Position numbers and translations under genes: made by a program. The notes below the pieces were generated by a model, which saw nothing but the letters and a program-made list of their open reading frames with translations, was not told the DNA's origin and made no database searches. This document shows, in pieces, positions 1-8,352 of a stretch of DNA of 64,000 bases (the first letter of the stretch is position 1; the number at the start of each line of letters is the position of its first letter). The DNA is from Fabrea salina (taxonomy: Eukaryota; Ciliophora; Heterotrichea; Heterotrichida; Fabreidae), in assembly GCA_022984795.1 (NCBI GenBank), contig JALIHJ010000020.1:186001-250000 (forward strand), read 5' to 3'.

Positions 1-1424
1 TTCTTGTCAACTAAAGCTTCGAAACAAGACTTTTCTCTATTTAAGCTAATTTGGGTGATAGAAGGTGGCCTTTTCTTAGGAATTGAAGGCCTTAGTTGCC
101 TGTAGAGTTTTTTAACAGTTTGTGGAGTGAGTGTAATGGTTTTATCTAGGCAGTTAATTTGCATAATAGGTTTCTTTATAAGTTCTCTTTGGAATTCAGC
201 TGAGGCAGGATCCTGGTAATTCTCAATTCTTTTTAGCAAAACCAAGTAAGCTTTTTCACTGAACTTTTCATAGTAACTAAATCTACAGTTGTGGAGGCAC
301 CTACTACACATTGTAGAGTTGCACTTGCACACAACGTACCTCCACAGTATGTGTTTTTTGCATACTTGGCACCTTTCTTTGCACTGGGTTTCTAACTCAA
401 AAATGTCGTCATCAATGTTACCGAAGTTTTCTAAGTTAGCTAAAACAAAGTCCTTTGCAGTGTCTATTATGATATCGTTTAGGGAGCTCATTTGAGTGTT
501 GAGCAAGTTCAAGCAAAGGTTGGGCAAGTCAATAGAGCTTTTTTCAAAGACTGAGTAAAGTTTTGTAACTGTCTCAAAAGATTTAGAGTCCAGTAAGTGC
601 CAAGTTACGAAAGCAGCTTTTCCTTTGCTGTAGACCCAGTAAACTTTGTCTGCCTTGGCTAAAAACAAGTCCCCAGGTCTTTGCACACACATATAAACTT
701 CTTCTTGCAAGTTCAAAAGCGTGTCTTCAGTTGGCATCTCCTTGAAAATGTTCAGTCCGCTTTGTTTTAGTTGTTTAGCTTTTAAGTAGTCTATGCCTAC
801 CCAAAATATTGGACTGTAGGTGTTTATGCAAACCATTTGAGTTCCTATGCCCCCTTTGATGCAAACTGGCTTATCTTCGATAACGTTCATGTGTGGAGCA
901 TGGGATATGTACTTCAAAAGCGAGGCATAAGGGTTCAAGGCTTTGGGGAGCTTGTCAATTACAGGTTTCATTGACTCAAAATCCAAACTAGAACTAGTTT
1001 GTGTGTTTAAATTGGACAGGTCAATTTCAAAGACACTCCTCACATAGTCAAAGTACAACGAAAACCCATGACTGAACCCCTCTTCCCAATGCGACTCATC
1101 CAAACTAAACTGCAACTTTCCAGGGTACTTCAAGTTAGCTCCCCTAAACAAGCAGGGGCTCTGGACTGTTGTGTAGTCACTTTCTAGCACAAACAGGTAG
1201 TTCTCATACTTTTTTCTGAGGACTTCAGGTTTAAACCCAAACTTTTTGGAAATAAAGTCCCACTGGTTCCAAAGCAAAGCTTGCTTCCAGCCGCCTCTGT
1301 TAGCAATTTCAGTGTACAAATCAAAGTAAGCTTGGTCTTGTTTGACAGTTTGGAGTTTTTCAAGTGCTTTTGAGTCGTGCTGCACTAGTTTAGTTCTTAG
1401 TTGCTTTAAGAAGTTTTCTTCCAT
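1..1424 (-). CDS. ARID + degenerate JmjC + C5HC2-type zinc protein, JARID-like (partial)
   Basis: Reading the minus strand from the ATG at 1424 gives 474 codons with no stop before the window edge, so the C-terminus lies outside. Residues about 30-82 resemble an ARID DNA-binding domain (YFDLYTEIANRGGW, then LRKKYENYL). Residues about 165-280 resemble a JmjC cupin: PIFWVGIDYL and CVQRPGDLFLAKADKVYWV match the conserved strands around the second and third iron ligands. Residues 352-380 (CQVC...CKCN...CLHNC) match the C5HC2 zinc element that follows JmjC in KDM5/JARID proteins. The iron-binding H-x-E positions read as glycine and isoleucine (GGIGT), and the distal His reads as Tyr262, so demethylase activity is unlikely. 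In animals JARID2 is similarly inactive and acts with PRC2. I see no JmjN domain. The domain order is the main support; the exact subfamily is inferred. Confidence 0.72.
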   Translation of the reverse strand, partial: MEENFLKQLRTKLVQHDSKALEKLQTVKQDQAYFDLYTEIANRGGWKQALLWNQWDFISKKFGFKPEVLRKKYENYLFVLESDYTTVQSPCLFRGANLKYPGKLQFSLDESHWEEGFSHGFSLYFDYVRSVFEIDLSNLNTQTSSSLDFESMKPVIDKLPKALNPYASLLKYISHAPHMNVIEDKPVCIKGGIGTQMVCINTYSPIFWVGIDYLKAKQLKQSGLNIFKEMPTEDTLLNLQEEVYMCVQRPGDLFLAKADKVYWVYSKGKAAFVTWHLLDSKSFETVTKLYSVFEKSSIDLPNLCLNLLNTQMSSLNDIIIDTAKDFVLANLENFGNIDDDIFELETQCKERCQVCKKHILWRYVVCKCNSTMCSRCLHNCRFSYYEKFSEKAYLVLLKRIENYQDPASAEFQRELIKKPIMQINCLDKTITLTPQTVKKLYRQLRPSIPKKRPPSITQISLNREKSCFEALVDK

Positions 1425-1467
1425 AATTCCAGTTAGAAATAATAGTAAATTAAACTTTCTGATAAAT
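1425..1467. promoter_or_regulatory. Shared divergent promoter gap
   Basis: These 43 nt separate the start codons of the JARID-like gene (minus) and the truncated haemoglobin gene (plus). The gap is A/T-rich (TAATAGTAAATTAAA) and must hold both 5' UTRs and whatever start signals the two genes use, unless those signals lie inside the coding regions. No recognised motif beyond the TAATA-type stretch is visible. Confidence 0.4.
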
Positions 1468-1800
1468 ATGCCAAAAGTAGTTTATGAAGAAGTAGGTAGA
1501 CACTCAGGAGTTGACAAGTGTGTAAATAAACTGTTTCAAAAACTAAACTCCTCAACCCATATGGAACTTGACTGTTTTTCAAAAGACATAGCTGAAGCTA
1601 AGTTTAAGATCAGAAATTACTTCCACTTTGTGTTGGGAGGCACTGAACCCTACACAGGACCTTCTTTTAGAGTTTTGTGTCAAGCATTGAGATTGCCAAG
1701 CAACAACCACTTAAAAGTCCTTTTAGAAGAAGTTATGGCTGAGATGGAGTGGCCCTTGTCTACGATTGATAAGGTCTTTGATAACTTGCCTATAGAATGA
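1468..1800 (+). CDS. Truncated haemoglobin, group I-like
   Basis: 110 residues, the usual size for a truncated (2-over-2) haemoglobin. The protein opens with YEEVGRHSGVDKCVNKLF, matching the helix A/B start of this family (Y-E-x-x-G-G). FVLGGTEPYTGPSF matches the conserved GG-x-x-x-Y-x-G segment after helix E. His in LPSNNHLKVLL sits at the proximal haem-ligand position F8. The ORF is open upstream to 1342, but the ATG at 1468 begins the family's conserved N-terminus, and an earlier start would run into the divergent gene. It ends with TGA, one of only two TGA stops seen in this window. The protein likely binds O2 or NO. Group I is common in ciliates. Confidence 0.85.
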   Translation: MPKVVYEEVGRHSGVDKCVNKLFQKLNSSTHMELDCFSKDIAEAKFKIRNYFHFVLGGTEPYTGPSFRVLCQALRLPSNNHLKVLLEEVMAEMEWPLSTIDKVFDNLPIE

Positions 1801-1837
1801 TGTAAATAAAAACCATTAACTAACGCATATATATTAA

Positions 1838-3227
1838 ATGGAGAGTTCTTCATTAGAAGATGATTTGCTAGGCAAAAAGCCTTTGTTGAGGAGGGTAGTT
1901 AAAGCTTGCAAGTTGTCAGGAATCTTTTCATTTAGCATGATAGCAGCCCAAGTCCAAGGGCTCATCACTATCTGGTTCATAGGAAACTACATTGGGTCTT
2001 ATGGAGTAGAAGCCTTTGGACTGTGTGTAGTTTGGATGCAGCTTGCAGGAGAAGCTGTTTACATGGGGCTTGCAGCTGCTTTAGATACTTTGTGCTCACA
2101 TGCTAACGGAGCTGGGGACCACAAGCTTCAGTGGGTGTATTTGCAAAGAGCTTTAATTCTAGCTTTAGTTCTGAACCTTCCTTCAATGGTGCTTTACGGA
2201 ATAGGTGGAAGTTTACTAACTAGCTTTGGAATAGAAAACCAGTACGTTGGGGAGTACTTGACTGGGTGTATTCTGGGACTACCAGCTAGAAGCATCAACG
2301 AGTTAGTTAGTCACTTTCTGTACTCGCAATACATATTGTCCCCTTCAATTTTATCCAGTTTGGTGTTACTGCCAACACAAGTTTTGTTGTGTTCAATACT
2401 GGTTCCAAGCTTTGGAATGAGAGGAGCTGCCTTTTCAGCAGTCATTGGTGACTGGGTGCGTTTGGGCTCACTACTGCTGGCAGTAAGGTTTAATAAAGCC
2501 ATAAAAGAAGACTTTAAGTGGTCTTCTTTGAAGTCAAAAACAAAAACTTGGATAGAACTCATAAAACTTTCAGTATCATCCACAGGACAGATTTTCGTGG
2601 AGTGGAGTTCTTTTGAGATTTCAATAGTGTTTGCAGCTATGATTAAGGACGGAGGAGTGAGTTTGGGAGCCTGGGCTATAATGAACAAAATCATGATAGT
2701 AGAAGAGTTTTTGTCTCTAGGAGTAGGAGAGGCTCTTGCTACTTTGATGGGGAACTCACTTGCCAAGTTGAAAGTGTACTTAGCTAAAAGTTACTTCAAG
2801 ATTTGTTTGGGAATAGGAATTGCTTTGAACGGCAGTATTCTATTCCTTTTGTACATCAACAGGTGGAGTATAGGTTCTTTTTTCTTAGGAAAAAACGATC
2901 CTTTGGAAAAAGAAATCACTCTGAAAATCGGAGAAAACATGGAAATCTTTCGCCTTGATTTTTGTTTTCGACTTGGTTTACGTGGTGATCACTGGGGCAA
3001 TGAGAGGTTTGGGAAAGCAAACCCAAAGTTTCTTTCTTGCGTTACTGACTGACTGCTTAATAGGTATTCCTTTGCAGTTCTTCCTATGCTTTGTGATGGA
3101 GCTTGAGCTAGGGGGAATTCTTCTGGCAATAGTTTCCGTTTTCCTATTTAACTTTTTAGGTATCTTTTGGGTTTTGAGGAACCTCAACTGGCAAAGCGAA
3201 GCTTTATTAGCTAACCATAAAGACTAA
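1838..3227 (+). CDS. MATE-family multidrug/toxin extrusion transporter, interrupted by a +1 frameshift
   Basis: A polytopic membrane protein of about 462 residues if read through one frame change. The first frame (1838 to about 2950) carries MATE repeats: Q-V-Q-G-L-I-T-I-W-F-I-G-N and the family segment YMGLAAALDTLCSHANGAG (canonical A-x-x-T-L-x-x-Q-A-x-G). The second frame (about 2955-3227) continues with DLVYVVITGAMRGLGKQTQ, the conserved G-x-x-R-G-x-G-x-Q motif of the C-terminal half. The frames join near a TTTTT run at 2959-2963. One base too many is present, and no GT...AG segment of 15-16 nt is available to remove it. This is either a homopolymer sequencing error, a true mutation, or +1 recoding. 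Such transporters exchange organic cations or drugs for H+ or Na+. Confidence 0.85.
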
Positions 3228-3259
3228 TCGTTTACTGAAAAGTTTAGTGTAATAATAAG

Positions 3260-4564
3260 ATGGGAAACATATACTGCTCAAAGTGCTGTCAGGGGTTTGA
3301 CGGAAAAGAACTTAATTTAAAAACCTCAGTAAAAGTTACTTAGATGATATTGGAAGCCTACAACAATATCAAGGAGTCCTTCAACCGACAATCTGTGTCC
3401 CAGGACTCAATAGAAGGACCTAAAAGAATTTCAAAGTCAGTCTCAAGTTCTATCTTGAACGCTTCAGCAGTTACCATCCAAACAGCTTGGCGACGCTACA
3501 CAGCACAAAAACTACTTGCAAAGCTTAAAATTCTGCATCAAGTAAACCACACATACTTCACTCCTCAAGAAGTAAGGTACACCCTTTCTAAGTCACCACT
3601 AGCTACCAAAATAAAGCAACGCGAAAAGTTCGAGTACCCTACAGGAGGGTCCTACAAAGGAGAGTGGCTAGGAGGCTTTCGACACGGACAAGGGACTATG
3701 AAGTGGCCGGACGGGTGCATGTACTCAGGGTCTTGGAGTTTTGGGTACCCCTTTGGAGAGGGTGTTTTTAAGCACTTAGACGGTGAAACTTATGAAGGTA
3801 GGTGGATCAATCCCTTTGCAGGAGGAACTGAAACTTCTACTAGTTTTTTGGAAAACTTAGTAAGCGGAAAAAGGGATGGGTTTTTGTGGCTCTGGCATAA
3901 ACAACAAAGCATTAAATCTTCAGTTAGTCAAAAAGCTTCTAAGTTCACTCCTGGACACGCTAAAAAGGTCAAAGACTTAAAAGCTAAGTTCAGACAAATC
4001 AAAAAAGACCTAGAAGCCCCACAGCACTTACTGCACAACCTTTTCAAAAGTGAATCCCGAGATAAAGAAATCCAGGAAATTGAGTATGAAAACGGAGTTA
4101 AGTACATAGGAGAAACAGTAGAAGGCTCAAGACACGGAAGAGGCCGCAACATATGGCCGAACGGAGATAAGTACGAAGGCGAGTGGTCCAATGACATGCA
4201 AAACGGCTGGGGAAGGAACGTGTGGACAGATGGCTCACACTATACAGGGTTTTACAAAAACAACTTTAAACATGGAATAGGGCACTACATCTGGGAAGAC
4301 GGAACTAACTACTTAGGTGAGTGGAAAAACAACACAATAGAAGGCACAGGCAAGTACATCTGGGCAGACGGCAGGGAATACCTAGGGGACTGGGTTGAAG
4401 GCATCATGAACGGTTTTGGAATCTTTACTTGGCCAGATGGAAACAGGTATGAAGGAGACTGGGAACAAGGAAAAAAGCACGGAAAAGGGTACACGATTTC
4501 TTCGGACGGAAGCAACTCAAGACACATGTGGCACCACGGAAAAATTGTACAAAAGCTCCAGTAA
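3260..4564 (+). CDS. MORN-repeat/IQ protein with spliced N-terminal acylation exon
   Basis: Spliced protein of 429 residues. Exon 1 (3260-3328) encodes 23 residues starting MGNIYCSKCC: Gly2 is a candidate for N-myristoylation and nearby Cys for palmitoylation, which would place the protein on a membrane. Exon 2 (3344-4564) opens with MILEAYNN, contains an IQ-type calmodulin-binding segment (AVTIQTAWRRYTAQKLL), then about nine MORN repeats (for example YKGEWLGGFRHGQGTMKWPDG split by a Lys-rich linker in the middle). MORN proteins scaffold membranes and cytoskeleton, often in cilia or cortex. If the intron is retained, exon 1 stops at once at TAG and exon 2's own ATG follows directly, so a form lacking the lipid anchor is conceivable. 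The family call is firm; the membrane anchor is inferred. Confidence 0.87.
3329..3343 (+). other. 15-nt spliceosomal intron (phase 0)
   Basis: GTAAAAGTTACTTAG: starts GTAAA, ends TTAG, with A at position 10. It carries the in-frame TAG that would otherwise end the reading frame. Removing it joins two in-frame coding parts. The length and layout are those described for heterotrich ciliate introns. Confidence 0.88.
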
Positions 4565-4572
4565 CTGTAATT

Positions 4573-5472
4573 CTAAGCACTTAGTTGAAGTATACTTACG
4601 AAGAAGTTGTAAGCTATTTTGGACAGCGCCACCATTAAAAAGAGCCGTAGTATAGAGCCTAAAGAAGAGGTGTTTTGGGCTAGTTTGCTGATTGCTGATT
4701 TGATGAAGGTGTCCAAGTCACTTCCTTCTTGGCTTTCTGCTGTTTCAAAAACTCTTTTTAAGCAGAGCTTAAACTCTTCTTTACTGTTTAATTCAGCAAA
4801 TAACTTTAGTTTTCTTTCGTTTTCTACTGTTTTTAGGTAGTTTTTCAAAGAAACTATTAAGAGAACAATTCCTGGAAAGACTGCTTTTAAGGCAGAAAGT
4901 TGTTCTGAAACTGTGAGGCTTATGAACCCCAGCCACAAAAAGTAGTGCCTGACTTTAGCTTGGTACTCTACAAACGCAAGCAGCGACACAGAGTACATTA
5001 TGTACCTCCCAAGGTAACCATTTTCCTTTGAGTAACTGTACCCGTTAGCCAGGAGTATCCAACTCATGTAAAAAGAAAAGCTAGAAAACACGTCTATGTA
5101 CCTTTGTTCTTCTTGGGCTTCTCCGTAGAGTTCGTAAGCTACTCTGTTAGGTTCAGACTTTAAGTAGTTGAAGTTTTTTTGGTTGGCAACAAACAAGTCT
5201 TGGGTTTGGGGGTTCTTGTCAGGATGAGTGTTGCGAGCAAATTCTCTGTAGTGGGCTTTTAGTTCTTGTGTCGAAAGGTACCTTGGAAGGTTCAGCTTTT
5301 CGTAGGCATTAGGGTCTTTGTTACTTAAAAAGTCAGTGTACAAGTAAGCAATGTATAAGAAACACACTGCACAGGTAACTCCTAGTCTTTGTTTGAGTCT
5401 CCGGTTTTTAATAACTAGCTTCTGCAAAGCAAGGTTGAAGAAAATAACCCCTAAAAGACCAAGTAAGTCCAT
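4573..5472 (-). CDS. Membrane-bound DnaJ (J-domain) protein
   Basis: 299 residues. Two hydrophobic segments at the N-terminus (about 1-18 and 32-48) are followed by a J-domain at about 53-120 with the Hsp70-activating HPD motif in NTHPDKN. Three or more further hydrophobic stretches follow (about 135-225), then a polar region and a last hydrophobic segment near the C-terminus. The J-domain placed between membrane segments resembles the arrangement in Sec63, but I see no Sec63 Brl domain and would not use that name. It probably recruits an Hsp70 to an ER or other endomembrane. It ends with TAG, and its start is 4 nt from the stop of the next gene upstream on the same strand. Confidence 0.8.
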   Translation of the reverse strand: MDLLGLLGVIFFNLALQKLVIKNRRLKQRLGVTCAVCFLYIAYLYTDFLSNKDPNAYEKLNLPRYLSTQELKAHYREFARNTHPDKNPQTQDLFVANQKNFNYLKSEPNRVAYELYGEAQEEQRYIDVFSSFSFYMSWILLANGYSYSKENGYLGRYIMYSVSLLAFVEYQAKVRHYFLWLGFISLTVSEQLSALKAVFPGIVLLIVSLKNYLKTVENERKLKLFAELNSKEEFKLCLKRVFETAESQEGSDLDTFIKSAISKLAQNTSSLGSILRLFLMVALSKIAYNFFVSILQLSA

Positions 5473-5476
5473 TTAA

Positions 5477-5761
5477 TTATTTTTTAGGTCTAGAGTACCT
5501 AATTAGCTTTTTTACGAATTCGTCTACTTCTTTTTCAGCTTCTTTTCTTTGTTTGCGTCTTTTTTGTTTTTCTAGTTTAAGTGGATTGGGAACTTTTACT
5601 GGTTTTTGGGGTTTTTTGGGTTTCTTTTTTGGAGTGTTTAAAAGCTTTTTAGACCTGATGGCAGGAATGGGTTGTGACTTAAGTCTTTCTAAGTACTCAA
5701 AGTTGTTTTCACTGAACCCTCTTGAAACACACTCAGTGAGTCTCTTAAAAGCCCTAAACAT
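5477..5761 (-). CDS. Small very basic protein with possible mitochondrial presequence
   Basis: 94 residues from the ATG at 5761. The open frame continues further upstream, but that part overlaps the divergent phosphatase gene and is not protein-like. The N-terminus MFRAFKRLTECVSRGF is an amphipathic Arg/Phe-rich stretch with no acidic residue until residue 7, like a mitochondrial targeting peptide. The remainder is Lys/Pro-rich (KKKPKKPQKP) and ends in a charged helix. A small mitochondrial ribosomal or nucleic-acid-binding protein would fit, but I recognise no family. Confidence 0.65.
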   Translation of the reverse strand: MFRAFKRLTECVSRGFSENNFEYLERLKSQPIPAIRSKKLLNTPKKKPKKPQKPVKVPNPLKLEKQKRRKQRKEAEKEVDEFVKKLIRYSRPKK

Positions 5762-5765
5762 TATT
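5762..5765. promoter_or_regulatory. 4-nt divergent intergenic gap
   Basis: Only TATT separates the start codons of the minus-strand basic protein and the plus-strand phosphatase. Promoter elements and 5' UTRs of at least one gene must therefore overlap the other's coding sequence. Confidence 0.5.
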
Positions 5766-6323
5766 ATGGAAAACCAGCGTCCTTTGAAAATAAGCATTAT
5801 CTGCCAAAACGATAAAGGTGGCAAGTTGGGACTGTCCCAAGCCCCTGGAAAAAACCTTAAGCAAGGAAGAAACGGAGTCACTTACTCCAGAAGCATATTT
5901 GCTGACATAGCAAACTTTAAGTCAAGAGGAATGTCCATGATGGTATGCTTACTTTCAGACTCTGAACTCCGTTCTCTAGGAGTGAACCCTAGAAGTTACC
6001 ACACAGCTTGTATTCAAAACTCAGTTAAACTAGTTCAGTACCCTATAGTAGAAATGTCTATTCCAAGCTCATTGCAAGAGTTTGAATTCCAAGTAGTTCA
6101 AAAAATACTTGAAGAAATGCAAGAAGGAGGTACAGTGGTAGTTCACTGCAGAGGAGGCATAGGCAGGTCAGGTTTAGTTGCAGCCTGCACTCTACTCCAC
6201 TTCGAAGTGCCTACGGCACAAAAAGCCATTCAGTGGGTCAGAAACAAAAGGTCCAGAAACAGTGTGGAGTCTTCTAGACAAGAAGACTTTGTTAAAAGTT
6301 ATTTTAAACAGTTCCGTGATTAA
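5766..6323 (+). CDS. CDKN3/KAP-like dual-specificity phosphatase
   Basis: 185 residues from the ATG at 5766. The Cys-based phosphatase signature H-C-R-G-G-I-G-R-S lies in VVVHCRGGIGRSGLVAAC, followed by a helix equivalent to the CDKN3 segment. The upstream part (LGLSQAPGKNLKQGR, then MSMMVCLLSDSEL) matches the CDKN3 family pattern, in which a substrate-recognition loop precedes a strand with general-acid residues. CDKN3 dephosphorylates the activation-loop Thr of cyclin-dependent kinases. Related bacterial and protist phosphatases have other targets, so the substrate is uncertain. The stop is 2 nt before the start of the next gene. Confidence 0.8.
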   Translation: MENQRPLKISIICQNDKGGKLGLSQAPGKNLKQGRNGVTYSRSIFADIANFKSRGMSMMVCLLSDSELRSLGVNPRSYHTACIQNSVKLVQYPIVEMSIPSSLQEFEFQVVQKILEEMQEGGTVVVHCRGGIGRSGLVAACTLLHFEVPTAQKAIQWVRNKRSRNSVESSRQEDFVKSYFKQFRD

Positions 6324-6325
6324 AT

Positions 6326-8290
6326 ATGGGAATGAGATTTCTCCTAAAAGCATTTACAAGGAACTTCCACTTTTCAGCCCGCAGAAACCTAGTTCCTAGA
6401 ACTCCCAACCTCAGAAGACTGTTTTCAGAAAAGTCTTCAATTGAGCAACTTAAGTTCAAAGCAGCTGAGGCTGAAGAGCAGTACGGTGAAAACAGTGTGC
6501 ACTTAATATCTCCCTACAACATGCTTGGACTTGCTTACAGGAACCAAAACGACTTTTCCCAAGCCGTAGAGTACTTTTCTAAAGCTATTCAACTAGCAGA
6601 ACAAGAACTAGGCAAAGACAACCAAGAATTGTCAGTAGGGTACAGCAACTTAGCTAACACTTACAGGTCAATTGGAGAAACCCAAAAAGCTATTGAGTGT
6701 CACTTAAAAGCTTTGAGAATCGACAAACTCTACTGCGAGTCCAACGACAAGAAAATAGGAATGACCTACAACAATATTGCAACCCTGTACGGAGACATTG
6801 GAGAGTTCCAAAAAGCAATGGAGTACCTAGAACTAGCCAGACCTTCAATGCTCCAAAACCAAGGAGAAGTCGACCCTAACGTTGCAACTTACTTTTTGAA
6901 CTTAGGTGTTTTGAGTCGAGACAAAGGAGCCTCGGAGTCTTTGGAACTGATTGAAAAAGCCAAAGACATATTTGAAAAACTAGGACCTGAACATGATTTA
7001 GAAAAAGCTGAATGCTACGTGCATGCTGGACTTGCTCACTGGACTACACAAAACTACTCTGAAGCTGCTAAGTGCCTGAAACAAGCCATTGCAATCCGCG
7101 AAAAGTCTCAAGAACAAGATAACATCCTAGCTGACTGGTTAAACAGACTAGGAACACTTTACAGCAACACAGGACAACCTGACCTTGCTTTGAAGGTGTT
7201 TAACAAAGCAATTCAAAGAAGCAAAGAAAACCCTGAGCTGTGGGTTTACTACAACAACATAGGCAATGCTTACCGGTTTATGGGAGAACCTCAGAAAGCC
7301 GAAGAAAACTTTAACCAAGCAATGGAGATTGCTTCGCAGACTTTTGGTGAAACTTCAAAAGAATACGCAATGGCTTTGGATAACCTATCATCTTTTTTCC
7401 ATGCTGAAAGAAAACTTAAAACTGCTTTGAAACACGCTCAAAAAGCCCTTGAAATCAAAGAAAGCATTAAGGCGAATAACTTAGACATTGCTATGAGTTA
7501 CAACAACATTGGAAGTGTCTTTCATAAACAAGAACAAAACGAAAAAGCTAAGGAGTACATCGAAAAGGCTAGAAGTCTAATGGAGAAGGGTGAAGTTAAG
7601 GATGACGCATTTTTAGTAAACGTTTTAAACAACTTAGGCCAGGTTTACAGAGACGCCCAACAGAACTCCCAAGCACTTGAATGCTTCAACCAAGCTTTGC
7701 AAATAGCTGAAAGGATTTATGGGCCTAACCACATTTCAATGGCTGAAATCAACGCTAACTTAGGAGTGCTAATGACAACTACTGAAGACTACGACAAAGC
7801 TTTGGAGTACCACCAAAAAGCTGTAGACATCTCTAGAGCCCAAGCTGAAACAGACTTGCAAACTGCTTTGTACCTAGACTTCTTAGGTGACGCTTACAGG
7901 TCCAAAATGGGATTTGAAAAAGCAGTAGAAATCCACCAAAAAGCTTTGCAAATAAGAAGGGAACTAGTAGGTGAAAACCACTTTCTCGTAGGACTGTCTT
8001 ACCACAACTTAGCTTATGACTACAAGTACCAAAGGAACTTTGACAGAGCCATTGAGTTCCACGACAAAGGAGTAAGCAACTACACAAAAACTTATGGGAA
8101 AATGCACCCTTACGTAGCTGGGTCTTATGTGCTGATGGGAGAAACTTATGAAATGAAAGGCGAAGTAAGAGAAGCTGTGAGGTACTACCAAGAAGCCCAA
8201 GAAATGTTCAGGAAAATTTATGGAGGCGATTCTGAAGTTACGCAGAAACTCCAAGAAAGAATTGAGAATTTACAAAAAGGAACATCTTAA
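6326..8290 (+). CDS. TPR-repeat protein, kinesin-light-chain type, with mitochondrial presequence
   Basis: 654 residues. The first 35 residues (MGMRFLLKAFTRNFHFSARR and onward to RRLF) are rich in Arg and Phe with no acid, a typical mitochondrial import signal. From about residue 38 to the end come about 14 tetratricopeptide repeats at about 42-residue spacing, each with the A-x-x-Y-x-x-x-L / Y-N-N-I-G / A-x-E-Y-x-x-K-A pattern of the kinesin-light-chain subclass. No catalytic domain is seen. It probably acts as a scaffold in the organelle. It begins 2 nt after the phosphatase stop codon, so its 5' UTR must lie in the phosphatase gene or be nearly absent. Confidence 0.83.
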   Translation: MGMRFLLKAFTRNFHFSARRNLVPRTPNLRRLFSEKSSIEQLKFKAAEAEEQYGENSVHLISPYNMLGLAYRNQNDFSQAVEYFSKAIQLAEQELGKDNQELSVGYSNLANTYRSIGETQKAIECHLKALRIDKLYCESNDKKIGMTYNNIATLYGDIGEFQKAMEYLELARPSMLQNQGEVDPNVATYFLNLGVLSRDKGASESLELIEKAKDIFEKLGPEHDLEKAECYVHAGLAHWTTQNYSEAAKCLKQAIAIREKSQEQDNILADWLNRLGTLYSNTGQPDLALKVFNKAIQRSKENPELWVYYNNIGNAYRFMGEPQKAEENFNQAMEIASQTFGETSKEYAMALDNLSSFFHAERKLKTALKHAQKALEIKESIKANNLDIAMSYNNIGSVFHKQEQNEKAKEYIEKARSLMEKGEVKDDAFLVNVLNNLGQVYRDAQQNSQALECFNQALQIAERIYGPNHISMAEINANLGVLMTTTEDYDKALEYHQKAVDISRAQAETDLQTALYLDFLGDAYRSKMGFEKAVEIHQKALQIRRELVGENHFLVGLSYHNLAYDYKYQRNFDRAIEFHDKGVSNYTKTYGKMHPYVAGSYVLMGETYEMKGEVREAVRYYQEAQEMFRKIYGGDSEVTQKLQERIENLQKGTS

Positions 8291-8352
8291 GTTAAAGGGT
8301 TAGTGGACTTATAAATTAGTTTAACTTGAAAGAACTCTGTTTTAGTATCTAT

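Noticed and set aside
1342-1467. Upstream extension of the haemoglobin ORF
   Set aside because: It overlaps the divergent ARID/JmjC gene's N-terminus and lacks similarity to the globin family.
1798-1809. TGA reassigned to Trp, as in Blepharisma (trHb ends TGA TGT AAA TAA)
   Set aside because: TGA never occurs inside the long ORFs, including 4652 codons of dynein where TGG is used freely, and the two genes ending in TGA (trHb and ZNF598-like) have complete C-termini there.
2880-2980. 16-nt intron to explain the MATE frame change
   Set aside because: No GT...AG segment of 15 or 16 nt occurs in this stretch that would join the frames.
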